Shown here: positions 54,249 through 63,821 of the stretch, in pieces
Layout: every line of letters starts with the position of its first letter
Position numbering within the stretch: position 1 is the stretch's first letter
Assembly (NCBI RefSeq): GCF_009177095.1
Contig: NZ_AP021861.1
Location: 2,400,501 to 2,464,500, forward strand
Direction: 5' to 3'
DNA: 64,000 nucleotides
Source: Lacipirellula parvula
GTDB taxonomy: Bacteria; Planctomycetota; Planctomycetia; Pirellulales; Lacipirellulaceae
Notes under the pieces: generated by a model
What the model was told of the DNA's origin: nothing
Database searches by the model: none
Seen by the model: only the letters and a program-made list of their open reading frames with translations
Program-made: the position numbers and the translations under genes

Positions 54249-54348
54249 TCCCTGTAGCCGCGGGTCAACGACCCGCCGGAGCGGAACTCGTTTGGCGTCG
54301 TACCGTTGCGTCTTCGGCTCCGGCGGATCGTTGACCCGCGGCTACAGG
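54249..54348. terminator. Long inverted repeat between convergent genes
   Basis: TGTAGCCGCGGGTCAACGA and TCGTTGACCCGCGGCTACA form long arms that continue into CCGCCGGAGC/GCTCCGGCGG, with a loop of about 38 bases. There is no T tract. It overlaps the 3' end of the PfkB gene by seven bases. Confidence 0.7.
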
Positions 54349-55292
54349 CCTGCGAGCTTCGCCGTTTCTTCGAAGCCGCGAATGCCCGCCGTGGCGCCGA
54401 GTCGCGTCACGCAGCACGCGCCGGTTGCGGAACCCAATCGACCTGCATCGGCCGGCGACATCCCGCGCAACAGCCCCGCGAGCAACCCGCCGAGAAAGCA
54501 ATCGCCGGCGCCGGTCGTATCGACCACGTCGCCCGGCGGCTTCGTGATCGCGACGTTGACGAACTCGCCCGGCTTCGGGCTGAGGATCGCCCCGCGACTG
54601 CCGAGCTTCACTCCGAGCATTCCCGTCGCGCCGGCGCTGCGATAGGCCGCGATGATCTTCTGCGGATCTTCCTCACCCGTCTGATGATGGGCTTCGGCGA
54701 GGCTTGGCACATACAAATCGAGATGCGGCAACACCGGCGCCAGCGGCCCCATCTCGCCGCCGTCGCCCGCTGCGTCGAGCGCCGTCATGCAACCGGTCTT
54801 GCGAATCGCCGCGAGCACCTCCGGCAAATCATCGATAAGGTTCGGCAGCAGCGGATAGTACCCGAGCAGCATTGACTTGCTGCGCGCGAACAGGTCGAGA
54901 TGATCCATAAACGCTGATCGATTGAGCAGCTTCGGCGCCCCGACGCAATGCATGAACGATCGCTCGCCGCTGGGGTCGATCAGCACGGCCGTCGTGCTGG
55001 TGGCGCCGGTGGGGTGGGTGAGCAGCCCCGCATCGTCGAGCCCCTCGGCCGCATACCGCTGCCGAATCACCTCGGCCCACGCGTCGTTGCCAACGTAGCT
55101 AAACGCGGCGGCCCGCATGCCGAGCCGCGTGAGCGTGATCCCCGAATTGGCGACGATCCCGCCGGTGGTCAGCTCCAGCGGCTCCGCCTGAATCAGCTTA
55201 CCGCCCCCGATCGCCCGCTCTAAATCGACCGGTCGCACCAGCACGTCAACGACGCACGACCCACAAACAATGGCATCAAAATCTTTGCTCAT
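54342..55292 (-). CDS. PfkB/ribokinase-family carbohydrate kinase
   Basis: The 316-residue protein has the family start (DAIVCGSCVVDVLVRP), GGIVANSGITLTRLG, and the C-terminal signature DTTGAGDCFLGGLLAGLL with the catalytic Asp and anion hole. The substrate could be ribose, fructose, a nucleoside or a deoxy-sugar; no neighbour decides it. It is monocistronic. Confidence 0.92.
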   Translation of the reverse strand: MSKDFDAIVCGSCVVDVLVRPVDLERAIGGGKLIQAEPLELTTGGIVANSGITLTRLGMRAAAFSYVGNDAWAEVIRQRYAAEGLDDAGLLTHPTGATSTTAVLIDPSGERSFMHCVGAPKLLNRSAFMDHLDLFARSKSMLLGYYPLLPNLIDDLPEVLAAIRKTGCMTALDAAGDGGEMGPLAPVLPHLDLYVPSLAEAHHQTGEEDPQKIIAAYRSAGATGMLGVKLGSRGAILSPKPGEFVNVAITKPPGDVVDTTGAGDCFLGGLLAGLLRGMSPADAGRLGSATGACCVTRLGATAGIRGFEETAKLAGL

Positions 55293-55338
55293 AGAAATCT
55301 AACTTCGTTGCGTCGTCACTATTATTCTGCGAATCCGC

Positions 55339-55422
55339 ATTTCCTTTGCGCCTCTGCGCCTTTGCGTGAGATCTTCTGAAGGAGAATAAGTCTCACGCAA
55401 AGGCGCGAAGGCGCAAAGAAAG
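55339..55422. repeat. CTTTGCGCC palindromic repeat
   Basis: Same family as 19639-19722; intact arms around a TCTGAAGGAGAATAAG loop. Confidence 0.9.
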
Positions 55423-55442
55423 AAACTGAAGGGACATGCAGA

Positions 55443-55844
55443 CTAGGGGGCGATTCCGTAAGCCTCACGCTCGAACGGATTGTCGCGATAAGCATCCCCG
55501 CCGCGGGCCCAGATCAGCGCCGAGCATAACAGATAGGCGGGCACGAACAACGGCCCCCACCGCTCATACTGACGGATGTGAACCAATTCGTGAGCGCGCG
55601 TAACGTCGAGGCAAACCGCATCCCGCCCGAGCACCACATGCCCCAGCGTCATCGCCATCGTGTAGTCGCTGCCCGGCCACCGCGAAATGATCCACGGCAC
55701 GGCCCCGCCATAAAATTCGATCGCCGTCCCCGGCCGCTGCACCCGCCCGCCGGTGGCGAGGCCGATGGTTCCCGCCGCCAACCCCACCGCCGTCCACGGG
55801 GAAGCCCAGACCCAACCGAGCAGTCTTAGCGGTTTGATCGGCAC
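55443..55844 (-). CDS. Small membrane protein with HExxH motif
   Basis: The 133-residue protein has two hydrophobic stretches (about 10-30 and 98-112). Between them is the zinc-protease-like motif H85-ELV-H89 (AHELVHIRQYERWG), with E125 or E127 in NPFEREAYG as a possible third ligand. It resembles a stripped-down minigluzincin; whether it cleaves peptides is unknown. It is flanked on both sides by CTTTGCGCC repeats. Confidence 0.72.
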   Translation of the reverse strand: MPIKPLRLLGWVWASPWTAVGLAAGTIGLATGGRVQRPGTAIEFYGGAVPWIISRWPGSDYTMAMTLGHVVLGRDAVCLDVTRAHELVHIRQYERWGPLFVPAYLLCSALIWARGGDAYRDNPFEREAYGIAP

Positions 55845-55849
55845 TGTTT

Positions 55850-56025
55850 AAAGTCTCTCGCAGAGGCGCAAAGGCGCAGAGGAACGCAAAGAATACAAAA
55901 AGAGAATCGGCTAAATACCTCGTCCGATTTCTCGCTCCTCCAATCGTTCCCTTGTCTTCTTTGCGCCTCTGCGCCTTTGCGAGAGACCTTCGTATTTCAT
56001 ATTTCACGCAAAGGCGCAAAGAGGA
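55850..56025. repeat. Compound CTTTGCGCC repeat
   Basis: Two units in succession: CTCTCGCAGAGGCGCAAAGG followed about 90 bases later by TTTGCGCCTCTGCGCCTTTG and its inverted arm. It lies just downstream of the RNase P RNA gene. Confidence 0.85.
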
Positions 56026-56088
56026 GAAAGACAGAAATGTTCTTCTGGCTGAAAGCTGATCGCTGACAGCTGGCCGCTCTTCAAAAAA

Positions 56089-56566
<478 letters not shown>

Positions 56567-56605
56567 TTGTTCTATCCTAAGCACTGAAATCAAAGCGAAC
56601 TAGTA

Positions 56606-56691
56606 TTTCCTTTGCGCCTCTGCGCCTTAGCGTGAGATCTGAATGCTGAGTGTCTCACGCAAAGGCGCGAAGGCGCAAAGACGACGCAAAG
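56606..56691. repeat. CTTTGCGCC palindromic repeat
   Basis: TTTCCTTTGCGCCTCTGCGC and the inverted GTCTCACGCAAAGGCGCGAA, followed by ACGACGCAAAG. It lies 40 bases upstream of the rnpB 5' end. Confidence 0.88.
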
Positions 56692-56756
56692 AAAAATAGA
56701 AATGGAAACTGGCAAACCGCCTGCTGATTTTTTTTTGCCATGCTGTTTCTCTTCGC

Positions 56757-56829
56757 GATTCCCTTTGCGCCTCTGCGCCTTTGCGAGAGATATTCTTCGT
56801 TCAGATCTCGCGCGAAGGCGCGGATCGCA
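56757..56829. repeat. CTTTGCGCC palindromic repeat
   Basis: Left arm CCCTTTGCGCCTCTGCGCCT, short loop TTCTTCGTTC, and a diverged right arm ATCTCGCGCGAAGGCGCGGA. Confidence 0.82.
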
Positions 56830-56852
56830 AATAAGCCAGGAATCAACCCCGC

Positions 56853-57821
56853 CTAGCTGTAGAGCCGACCCTGATAAGACCCGCGGCGCACAAACTCCGC
56901 CTCAATCGCCCGCTTCACCGCCGGCTTGTCGAGGCACCAGTCGGGCCCGATGAAGAAGTCGGGCGGAGCGTCGCCGCTGATGCGTTCGATGATCATCGTC
57001 GGCGGCAAGAGTTCCAGGAAGTCGACCACCGTTTGTACGTAGTCGTCCTGGCCCATCAGCGTGACGTCGCCGGCGGCGACCTGGTCGGCGAGTCGCGTGT
57101 TCTTCACGCAGTAGAGATTGTGGATCTTCACCGCGTCGATGTTCACGCGGGCCAACTCACGGGCGGTGGCCAGCATGTCGTCGTGCGATTCGCCCGGCAG
57201 GCCGAGCATCACGTGCGCGCAAATTTCAAACCCGCGGCCGCGGCTTCGCTCGACCGCGTCGAGGAACGACTCGTGATTGTGCCCGCGGTTCATCCACTCG
57301 AGCGAGCGGTCGTGCATCGTCTGCATGCCGTACTCGACCGCGAGATACGCGCGGCCTGCCATCTCTTCGAGCAGGTCGAGCACCTCCGCCGGCACGCAGT
57401 CGCTGCGGGTGCCGATCGCCATGCCGACGACTTGCGGATGGGTGAGGGCTTCCTCGTAGAGCGGCCGTAGGCGCGAGACGGGGGCGTAGGTGTTCGTCGC
57501 CGGTTGGAAGTAGGCAAGGAATTTGTCGCAGCCGGCGTAGCGGTTCCGCATCCGGACGATGCTTTGGTCGATTTGCCCCAACACCCCGGCGCGGGGGAGC
57601 CGGCGGCTTGGGCTGAAGCTGCGGTTGTCGCAGAATGTGCAGCCCCCTTTGGCGACGGTTCCGTCGACATTCGGGCAGGTGAACCCGGCGTCGAGGCTGA
57701 CTTTTTGGACGCGTCCTCCAAACCGCTGCCGCAGGAAGTGGTTATACGAATAGAACGGCAGTCCCGCCTCTCTCCAGGAGGGCGCGGTTGGCGTCGACGT
57801 AAGGGGTTTGGTTGACGACAC
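56853..57821 (-). CDS. Radical SAM protein, TIGR01212 (YhcC) family
   Basis: The 322-residue protein has the family-specific iron-sulphur motif GFTCPNVDGTVAKGGCTFCDN, giving three cysteines near 49, 60 and 63, after FGGRVQKVSLD. AYFQPATNTYAP and GMAIGTRSDCVPAEVLDLL follow, and the C-terminal part contains HNLYCVKNTRLAD. It resembles Elp3-type radical SAM folds; the substrate is unknown. The start is GTG and could lie a few codons downstream. Confidence 0.92.
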   Translation of the reverse strand: MSSTKPLTSTPTAPSWREAGLPFYSYNHFLRQRFGGRVQKVSLDAGFTCPNVDGTVAKGGCTFCDNRSFSPSRRLPRAGVLGQIDQSIVRMRNRYAGCDKFLAYFQPATNTYAPVSRLRPLYEEALTHPQVVGMAIGTRSDCVPAEVLDLLEEMAGRAYLAVEYGMQTMHDRSLEWMNRGHNHESFLDAVERSRGRGFEICAHVMLGLPGESHDDMLATARELARVNIDAVKIHNLYCVKNTRLADQVAAGDVTLMGQDDYVQTVVDFLELLPPTMIIERISGDAPPDFFIGPDWCLDKPAVKRAIEAEFVRRGSYQGRLYS

Positions 57822-57987
57822 TTGCGGATTTGCGTAAAGTAAATGAAGGCCAGGGCAGGGCGTCCCGGCGCCCGAGCGTGGGGGCTCGGCGGGTCGAGCA
57901 GGCGTCCCTAAATGTTGAGGCGTGGGGTTTCATCCTAACTCAATCATCGTTGGGGCTAAACAGGCTTACTGCGAGACACCAACCACT

Positions 57988-58476
57988 ATGTACGGCGAAC
58001 TAATCCCCCAAGGGGGCGGCGATCCGATCCCGCTCCTCAAAAAGCAACTTCTGATTGGCCGTCGCGAGAGCTGCGATATCGTGCTCCGCTTCGCCAACGT
58101 CTCCGCCCACCACTGCCAGCTGTTCATCAACGGCGGCTACTGGTTCATTCGCGACATGAAAAGTCGCAACGGCGTGAAGATCAACGGGATCAAGGTCCAA
58201 GAGAAACGGATCGATCCGGGCGACGAAGTTTGCGTTGCGAAACACAAGTACGAGTTGATGTACTCGCCGTCGGACCTCGGCGCCGTCGGGCCTCCGCCGG
58301 CCGATGATTTGCCGAACGAAATCATGCGTGAATCGCTCCTCTCGCGCGCTGGCCTGCAAGCCGTTCCGAAGAACATGCCCGCCGCTCGCGACAAGCGGAA
58401 CGATCACGGCAGCACGCGGTACGACGTCCTCAACGACGGCGCCGGGCAGATCGAACTGCCAGATCGACCTGTATGA
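57988..58476 (+). CDS. FHA-domain protein
   Basis: The 162-residue protein is one forkhead-associated domain (about 15-105) with GRR at 24-26, NVSAHHC with the phosphothreonine-binding Ser39/His41 region, and SRNGVKING (N61, G62), followed by a polar tail. Such domains read phosphothreonine marks made by Ser/Thr kinases, which are abundant in Planctomycetes. No kinase gene is adjacent. The ATG giving MYGEL was chosen. Confidence 0.9.
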   Translation: MYGELIPQGGGDPIPLLKKQLLIGRRESCDIVLRFANVSAHHCQLFINGGYWFIRDMKSRNGVKINGIKVQEKRIDPGDEVCVAKHKYELMYSPSDLGAVGPPPADDLPNEIMRESLLSRAGLQAVPKNMPAARDKRNDHGSTRYDVLNDGAGQIELPDRPV

Positions 58477-58612
58477 AGCTAGGAAGCGATCAGCGTTCAG
58501 CTATCAGCCAGAGAATCTGGCAACCGCGGAGACGCGGCAGCCACAGGAAGGCGTGCGGAATCGAGTAAGTTTTTTAGCTGATTGCTGAAAGCTGACCGCT
58601 GACCGCTTCTGT

Positions 58613-59743
58613 ATGGCTAAGAAAAAACGCCAAGTCCGCGCTGATTTTCGCAAGAATCGCAACGTCCGCGCTCGCGAAAAGAACTGGGAGCGCGGCGTCG
58701 ACCCCGAGAGCGATCAGCTCGACAGCGTTGCTCAGAACGAGAGCGTCAGCGGCAAGGGAGCGCTCACGCGTAAACGCGTGATCGCCGGCGCCGAGATTGT
58801 CGAAGACGGCTCCGGGACGAGCGTTCAGTTGTCGATCGACCCGGAGATTTGTCGGCTCGGCCGCGTGCTGCGCGTCCAGGGGTTGCACAGCATGGTGCAA
58901 CTCGACGACGGCTCGCTCCGCCGCTGCGCCACGCGACGGATCCTCAAGACGCTCGCCACCGACCAGCGACACGTCGTTGCCGCGGGAGATCGGGTTTGGG
59001 TCCGGCCTGAGCGTGCGGACGAAGGGATCATCGAACGAGTTGAACCTCGACACGGCGTCCTTAGCCGGGCTAGCCGCGGGCGACAGCACGTGCTGGTCAC
59101 CAACGTCGACCAAGTGATTGTCGTTGTGAGCGCCGCTGAACCGAAACTGAAGCCCCACCTGGTCGATCGCTACCTCGTGATGGCCGACCGGAATGGCGTC
59201 GAGCCGATCATTTGTATCAACAAAGCCGACCTGGTCGACGCGGCAGACTTGCAGCCGCTGATCGGCGTCTACAGCCAACTCGGTTACCGCGTGATGCTCG
59301 TCTCCGCCGAGCGCGGCTGGAACATCGAGCACTTGCGACGGCTATTGAAAGACCGGCAGTCGGCGTTTGCGGGGCAAAGCGGCGTCGGCAAGTCGAGTTT
59401 GCTCAACGCCGTCGAACCAGGCCTTGAGCTACGCGTCCGCTCGGTAAGTAGCGAGAACGAAAAGGGTCGCCACACCACGACGACGGCGGAGTTGATTCCG
59501 CTCGCCGCGGGCGGGTACGTCTTTGATACGCCCGGCATCCGGCAATTCCAACTGTGGGACGTCATCCCGCAAGAAGTCGCCGGCTTCTTCCGCGAGCTAC
59601 GGCCCTACGTCAGCCGCTGCCGCTATCCGAACTGCTCGCACAACCACGAAGAGCCATGTGCCGTGAAGGACGCGGTCGCCGATGGTTTTATTGATGTGCG
59701 ACGGTACGAGAGCTACTTGGCGATGCTTGACGACGAAGCGTAG
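58613..59743 (+). CDS. rsgA: Ribosome small subunit-dependent GTPase A
   Basis: The 376-residue protein has a Lys/Arg-rich N-terminal extension, an OB-fold (about 80-140), and the circularly permuted GTPase order: INKADLV (G4), then GQSGVGKSS (254-262, G1), then DTPGIRQF (G3). The zinc motif [14 protein letters not shown] closes it. It tests late maturation of the 30S subunit. Diverged CAGCTTTCAGC repeats lie directly upstream, within 45 bases of the ATG. Confidence 0.96.
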   Translation: MAKKKRQVRADFRKNRNVRAREKNWERGVDPESDQLDSVAQNESVSGKGALTRKRVIAGAEIVEDGSGTSVQLSIDPEICRLGRVLRVQGLHSMVQLDDGSLRRCATRRILKTLATDQRHVVAAGDRVWVRPERADEGIIERVEPRHGVLSRASRGRQHVLVTNVDQVIVVVSAAEPKLKPHLVDRYLVMADRNGVEPIICINKADLVDAADLQPLIGVYSQLGYRVMLVSAERGWNIEHLRRLLKDRQSAFAGQSGVGKSSLLNAVEPGLELRVRSVSSENEKGRHTTTTAELIPLAAGGYVFDTPGIRQFQLWDVIPQEVAGFFRELRPYVSRCRYPNCSHNHEEPCAVKDAVADGFIDVRRYESYLAMLDDEA

Positions 59744-59765
59744 CCATTGCTTTTCTCTTCTTGCA

Positions 59766-59842
59766 TTTCCTTTGCGCCTTCGCGCCTTGGCGTGAGATCT
59801 TAAAAAGAATGTCTCTCGCAAAGGCGCGAAGGCGCAAAGAAA
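59766..59842. repeat. CTTTGCGCC palindromic repeat
   Basis: TTTCCTTTGCGCCTTCGCGC with the inverted GTCTCTCGCAAAGGCGCGAA. It lies between convergent rsgA and the HExxH protein gene. Confidence 0.88.
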
Positions 59843-59894
59843 TACGCAGAGAGGAGAATGGTGAAAGACAGCGCCTATTCGCGAAGATTCGCGG

Positions 59895-60653
59895 TTAATC
59901 TTCCTTCGCTTCCCAGACTTCCTGCATCAGCGCGAAGCCATCGGGGTCGAATTCTTTGAGCTCCACACGGTTGAACGGATAGAAGTCGTTCTTGCCGAAG
60001 TAGGCTTCCGTCGTTTCGGCAAAGTATTCTTCGTCGTTGTTGAGCGCGTAATGCCGGACGGTCTTGCCGTTGATGTGGCGGATCTTTTCAAACGTGCCGC
60101 TTGATTTGGCGCGTTCGTACGCTTTGCGCACGCTCGAGTGGCCATGCTTGAGCACTTGATCATGGTAGCCGTGCGCCAGTTCATGCAGCATCATCCAGGG
60201 CTGCTCGCGCGACCATTCGACGAAGTGCTCTGGGTTCGAGATATCGACCGAGTCGACCTTTTCTGGATTGAAGCCGTTCTCGCGGAGCCAGTCGACGCTG
60301 GGATGGTAGCACGCGCACGGGAATTTCGGGTGAAACCGCTCGACCCAGATCTTTGTTTTCTGGAGTCGTTCGACTTTGTCTGCCGGTAAGGTTTCGACGA
60401 TCGCTGCGAGTTGCCGCGTCATCTCCTTACGCACTTGTTCCGCCAATTCCGGGGCGTCCTTGAGCAGCCGCTTATGGAAGTAGACGTTCCATCCCTCGAT
60501 CGTTTCGATCTCGTAGGCCGAGGTCGGTTCAAACGCCGCCGGCGCGGAGGGTGGCTCCGCGCCGACGGTGCTGTTGTTCGAAACGGCGAGGCTGCACAAC
60601 AGTAGCAGCCCGCCGCCGATCATTCTTGCTAGTCGCACGCTGCGTCTCCGCAT
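59895..60653 (-). CDS. Exported HExxH (gluzincin-like) protein of unknown family
   Basis: The 252-residue protein has a signal peptide (cleaved near VGAEP). Its zinc-protease motif is MMLHELAHGYHD (H157, E158, H161), with a likely third ligand Glu in NNDEEYFAETTEAYFG near 207-212. Two cysteines (PCACYHP) lie before the motif. Its ATG overlaps the stop codon of the M42 peptidase gene by one base (TAATG), so the two are co-translated. The large upstream open frame is the shadow of the M42 gene. Confidence 0.83.
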   Translation of the reverse strand: MRRRSVRLARMIGGGLLLLCSLAVSNNSTVGAEPPSAPAAFEPTSAYEIETIEGWNVYFHKRLLKDAPELAEQVRKEMTRQLAAIVETLPADKVERLQKTKIWVERFHPKFPCACYHPSVDWLRENGFNPEKVDSVDISNPEHFVEWSREQPWMMLHELAHGYHDQVLKHGHSSVRKAYERAKSSGTFEKIRHINGKTVRHYALNNDEEYFAETTEAYFGKNDFYPFNRVELKEFDPDGFALMQEVWEAKED

Positions 60654-61717
60654 TACATCGGCGTGAAGTCGGCGTCCTTCTCGAGGCTGCACGCGAACTC
60701 GGCCAGCAGGTCGGCCGCGCGGTCGAGATCGTGGAGCGAGACCATTTCCACGGCGCTGTGCATGTAGCGGTTCGGAATGCTCACCAGCCCCGCAGCGACG
60801 CCGGCGCGGGCGATTTGAATCGCGTTCGCATCGGTGCCGGTCGCGCGACCCTGGGCGTTCCATTGGCAGGGAATGTCGGCCTTTTCGGCCGCTTTGCGGA
60901 GGCGTTCGACGACGATCGGATTCATGTTCGGCCCGCGATGCAGCACCGGGCCGCCGCCCAGCTTCAGATCGCCTTCTTGGTTCTTGTCGATCGTCGGGCA
61001 ATCGGTCGAGAAAGTGACGTCGACCGCGATGCCGACCTGCGGATCGATGCCGAACGCGCTGGTGTGGGCGCCGCGGAGACCGATTTCTTCCTGCACTGTC
61101 GCGACGGCGTAGACCGAGACGTTGAGCTTCTTCTTCGCCTTCGCGCGGCGGGCGGCTTCGATGCAAACCCACATGCCGGTCTTGTCGTCCATGCCGGGCG
61201 AGTTGCAGAGGCCGTTGCGCATCTCCTGGTAGCCGAGCTCCAGCGTCACCGGATCGCCGATGCGGACGAGCGACGCCGCTTCCTCGCGATTCTTGGCGCC
61301 GATGTCGAGCCACATGTCCTTCAGCTTCACCACCTGCTTCCGTTCTTCCTCGTCGAGCAAGTGAATCGGCTTCCGCGAGATCACCGCGGGGATCGGCCCG
61401 TCGGCGGTCCAGATCGTCATCCGCTGGCCGATCAGCTGCTGCGGATCCCAGCCGCCAATCGTGGCGGTGTAAATAAACCCGTTGTCGTTGATGTGCGTGA
61501 CGAGCAGGCCGATCTGATCGGAGTGGCCGGCGAACATGATGCGGATCGGGGCGCCGGGATTGACGCCAACGATCACGTTGCCGTGAAGATCGGTGCGGAC
61601 TTCGTCGGCAAACTTACCGGCGTACTCGCGGACAATACGCTGCACCGGCTCCTCGTAGCCCGACGGGCTGGGCGTTTCGAGAACCTGCTGAAAAAACTTC
61701 TTCGCGGAGGCTTCCAT
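60653..61717 (-). CDS. M42-family metallopeptidase (glutamyl aminopeptidase/FrvX type)
   Basis: The 354-residue protein has M42 landmarks: FAGHSDQIGLLVTHI with the first metal ligand, GMDDKTGMWV with the bridging Asp, VQEEIGLRGA with the catalytic Glu pair, and a C-terminal PNRYMHSAVEMVSLHDLD. It should form a dodecameric cytoplasmic aminopeptidase. The start at MEASAKK was chosen because AAGG is well placed for it and too close to the upstream MTAIM start. Confidence 0.93.
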   Translation of the reverse strand: MEASAKKFFQQVLETPSPSGYEEPVQRIVREYAGKFADEVRTDLHGNVIVGVNPGAPIRIMFAGHSDQIGLLVTHINDNGFIYTATIGGWDPQQLIGQRMTIWTADGPIPAVISRKPIHLLDEEERKQVVKLKDMWLDIGAKNREEAASLVRIGDPVTLELGYQEMRNGLCNSPGMDDKTGMWVCIEAARRAKAKKKLNVSVYAVATVQEEIGLRGAHTSAFGIDPQVGIAVDVTFSTDCPTIDKNQEGDLKLGGGPVLHRGPNMNPIVVERLRKAAEKADIPCQWNAQGRATGTDANAIQIARAGVAAGLVSIPNRYMHSAVEMVSLHDLDRAADLLAEFACSLEKDADFTPM

Positions 61718-61859
61718 GATGGCGGTCATCCTTGAACGTGTGATGTTAGTTGGTAATTCGAATACGGGGATTTAACCACGAAAGAGACGAAAGGAACGGA
61801 AGTGAGGAAATGGGCTGAGTGCCTGCCAATCATTCCTAGTGGCTCTAATTGCATCGTCT

Positions 61860-61930
61860 TTCTTTGCGCCTTCGCGCCTTTGCGTGAGATCTAAAAAAAT
61901 GTCTCTCGCAAAGGCGCGAAGGCGCAAAGA
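61860..61930. repeat. CTTTGCGCC palindromic repeat
   Basis: TCTTTGCGCCTTCGCGCCTT and the inverted GTCTCTCGCAAAGGCGCGAA, with a TAAAAAAA loop. It lies in the gap between the VOC and M42 genes, next to short CGTTTCTTTCGTGTGCTTCG-type sequence. Confidence 0.88.
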
Positions 61931-61997
61931 ATATCGCTACCCAAGTTTGTCAGAGTCTCTTTCGTTTCTTTCGTGTGCTTCGTGGTTAAAAACGTAT

Positions 61998-62423
61998 TTA
62001 CGCAAGTTCCGGGAACATCTCCGCCTGCGACGGCCACTCGCCGAGTTCGATGACGTTGCCGTCGGGATCTCGGAAGAACACCTGGCGGTAGTGGTAGGTT
62101 GGCAGGACGTGGACGACGTGTTCAATACTGTGCGCGGTCAGCTGCGCAACCGCAGCGTCGAAGTCGTCGACGTGGATCGCCAAGTGGTTCGTTCGCGAGT
62201 TGATCGGCGCGGCGAGATTCGGCTCGAACTTCGCATCGTGAATCAAATGGAGCATCACGCCCACGTCGCGGTGGAGCAGCCACGCGCCGCGGAACGAGAA
62301 CGCCGGCCGCGGCGTGGCGACGAACCCCAGCACATCGCAGTAGAACTTGGCGCCCCGCTCCGGATCGGCGGTCGGCAAAGCGATGTGGTTCATCGCGCCA
62401 ATCGAAACGGGCGGGGGCGTCAC
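61998..62423 (-). CDS. VOC (glyoxalase/dioxygenase)-family protein
   Basis: The 141-residue protein shows two beta-alpha-beta-beta-beta modules: MNHIALPTADPERGAKFYCDVLGF and TNHLAIHVDDFDAAVAQL. Metal ligands include the His of NHIAL and the terminal Glu of DPDGNVIELGEW. The substrate is unknown. A GTG at 62423 or the ATG at MNHIAL (62390) could be the start; the latter is nearer the family norm. Confidence 0.85.
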   Translation of the reverse strand: MTPPPVSIGAMNHIALPTADPERGAKFYCDVLGFVATPRPAFSFRGAWLLHRDVGVMLHLIHDAKFEPNLAAPINSRTNHLAIHVDDFDAAVAQLTAHSIEHVVHVLPTYHYRQVFFRDPDGNVIELGEWPSQAEMFPELA

Positions 62424-62594
62424 GGTCGGGGAAGTCCTCGGGTTGCGGGCTGCAGTGAGCAGGCGCCAGCGTCGGCCAGCGCGAAGCTCTAGCGATTCTA
62501 ACGATTTTCTGGACTTCCGCTAACCGCCCCGTCGATACCCCACGAGGAGCCCGCGGTCTATCCACGGCGGCTCCTGGTAGGGGGGATTCTACGA

Positions 62595-63026
62595 ATGTCG
62601 ATTCAAACTCGCGCCGCCGCGAGCCTGGCAATGCTTTGCCTGCTCGCCGTTGGCTGCCGGTCGGCGATGAACTGCACCGACGGCTGCGCATGCGCTAACG
62701 GTTCGCCGCTGGCCGGCATGCGATATTGCGAACCAGGTTGCGCGCCTTGCGCTGGAAAGACGCCCGCTTGCGGAGAATCATGCGCACCCGGTTGCACCGA
62801 TGCCTGCGGCGAGGGCTGCGGCAAGTGCGGCGCGAATGGACTCAGCGGCTGCACGGGCTGCGGAGAACGCTACTGGTGCGATTGGTACAACCATCCGCCG
62901 CAGCTGTGCCAGCCGTGCGATTGCCACGGCAACTACACGGGGCCGGGCGTTGATCGCTACATTCTGCCGAACGCCAGCGGCCGGGCGGGAACGCCGGTGG
63001 GGACGGAGACTTCCTGGCCGCGCTGA
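62595..63026 (+). CDS. Cysteine-rich lipoprotein
   Basis: The 143-residue protein has a lipoprotein signal (LLAVGC, C21), followed by about 90 residues with 18 further cysteines in CxxC, CxC and GCxxC patterns (for example GCTDACGEGCGKCGANG), then a Gly/Pro/Thr tail without cysteine. GGGGGA precedes the ATG. It could be a disulphide-rich wall protein or metal binder; I recognise no family. It is monocistronic. Confidence 0.78.
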   Translation: MSIQTRAAASLAMLCLLAVGCRSAMNCTDGCACANGSPLAGMRYCEPGCAPCAGKTPACGESCAPGCTDACGEGCGKCGANGLSGCTGCGERYWCDWYNHPPQLCQPCDCHGNYTGPGVDRYILPNASGRAGTPVGTETSWPR

Positions 63027-63041
63027 GCTTGCTGACAGCTT

Positions 63042-63821
63042 TCAGTCGCGAATACGGAATAGTTCCCGCGCGTTCGCCGTCGTTTGGCGTCCCAACTCTT
63101 GCGGCGACACGCTGCGGGCGATCGCAATGCAGGTCGCCGTGTGCGCGACGTACGCCGGTTCATTCGGCCGCTTGCCGCGGACCGGTTCGGGCGAGAGGTA
63201 GGGGCAGTCGGTTTCGATGAGCAGCCGCTCGGCGGGAATCGTCGCCGCACAGTCGCGCAGCGGTTGCGACTTTTTGTACGTCACCATCCCCGCGAAGCTA
63301 ATGTGGAGTCCGAGCCCCACGCACTCGGCCGCCATTGCGGCGTCGCCGGTGAACGAATGCATGATCCCCCGCAGCGGTTCGCGGCGGCGATGCTCCGCTC
63401 GCAGCGCCTCCATGATGTCGGCGTCGCAGTCGCGCATGTGGACGATGAACGGCAGGTCGAGCCGGCCGGCGAGCGCCATGTGCCGGTCGAAGTAATCTTG
63501 CTGCATCTCGAACGGCGTGAAGTCCCAGTGCCGATCGAGGCCGGTCTCGCCGATCGCGACGACGCGCGGCTGCGTGGCTAGGCGTTCGATCTCCGCCCAA
63601 TCGTCCGGTCCGCACTCAGCGATGTAGTTTGGCTGCAGGCCGACGGCGGCGTACACGCTTGGGTACTTCGCGGCCACTTCGACGCACTTCTGGCTCGCGG
63701 CGACGGTGGTGCCGACGGCGATGATCGTCTCGACGCCGGCAACGCGGGCGCGCTCCACGACGGCGTCGCGCGTGTCGTCGAATTCTTCCTGGTCGAGATG
63801 GGCGTGGGTGTCGAAGAGCAC
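63042..63821 (-). CDS. tatD: TatD-family metal-dependent hydrolase/DNase
   Basis: The 259-residue protein has all family motifs: FDTHAHLD, AVGLQPNY, GETGLDRHWD with the bridging Glu, HMRDCD, MHSFTGD and ETDCPYLSPEPVRGKRNEP-like sequence. It folds as a metal-dependent TIM barrel with 3'-5' exonuclease activity in characterised members. The start is GTG, directly before LFDTHAHLD. Confidence 0.95.
   Translation of the reverse strand: MLFDTHAHLDQEEFDDTRDAVVERARVAGVETIIAVGTTVAASQKCVEVAAKYPSVYAAVGLQPNYIAECGPDDWAEIERLATQPRVVAIGETGLDRHWDFTPFEMQQDYFDRHMALAGRLDLPFIVHMRDCDADIMEALRAEHRRREPLRGIMHSFTGDAAMAAECVGLGLHISFAGMVTYKKSQPLRDCAATIPAERLLIETDCPYLSPEPVRGKRPNEPAYVAHTATCIAIARSVSPQELGRQTTANARELFRIRD

Noticed and set aside
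60654..61313. Upstream part of the HExxH protein frame
   Set aside because: It is an alternative frame inside the M42 gene; the signal peptide of the HExxH protein starts at 60653.
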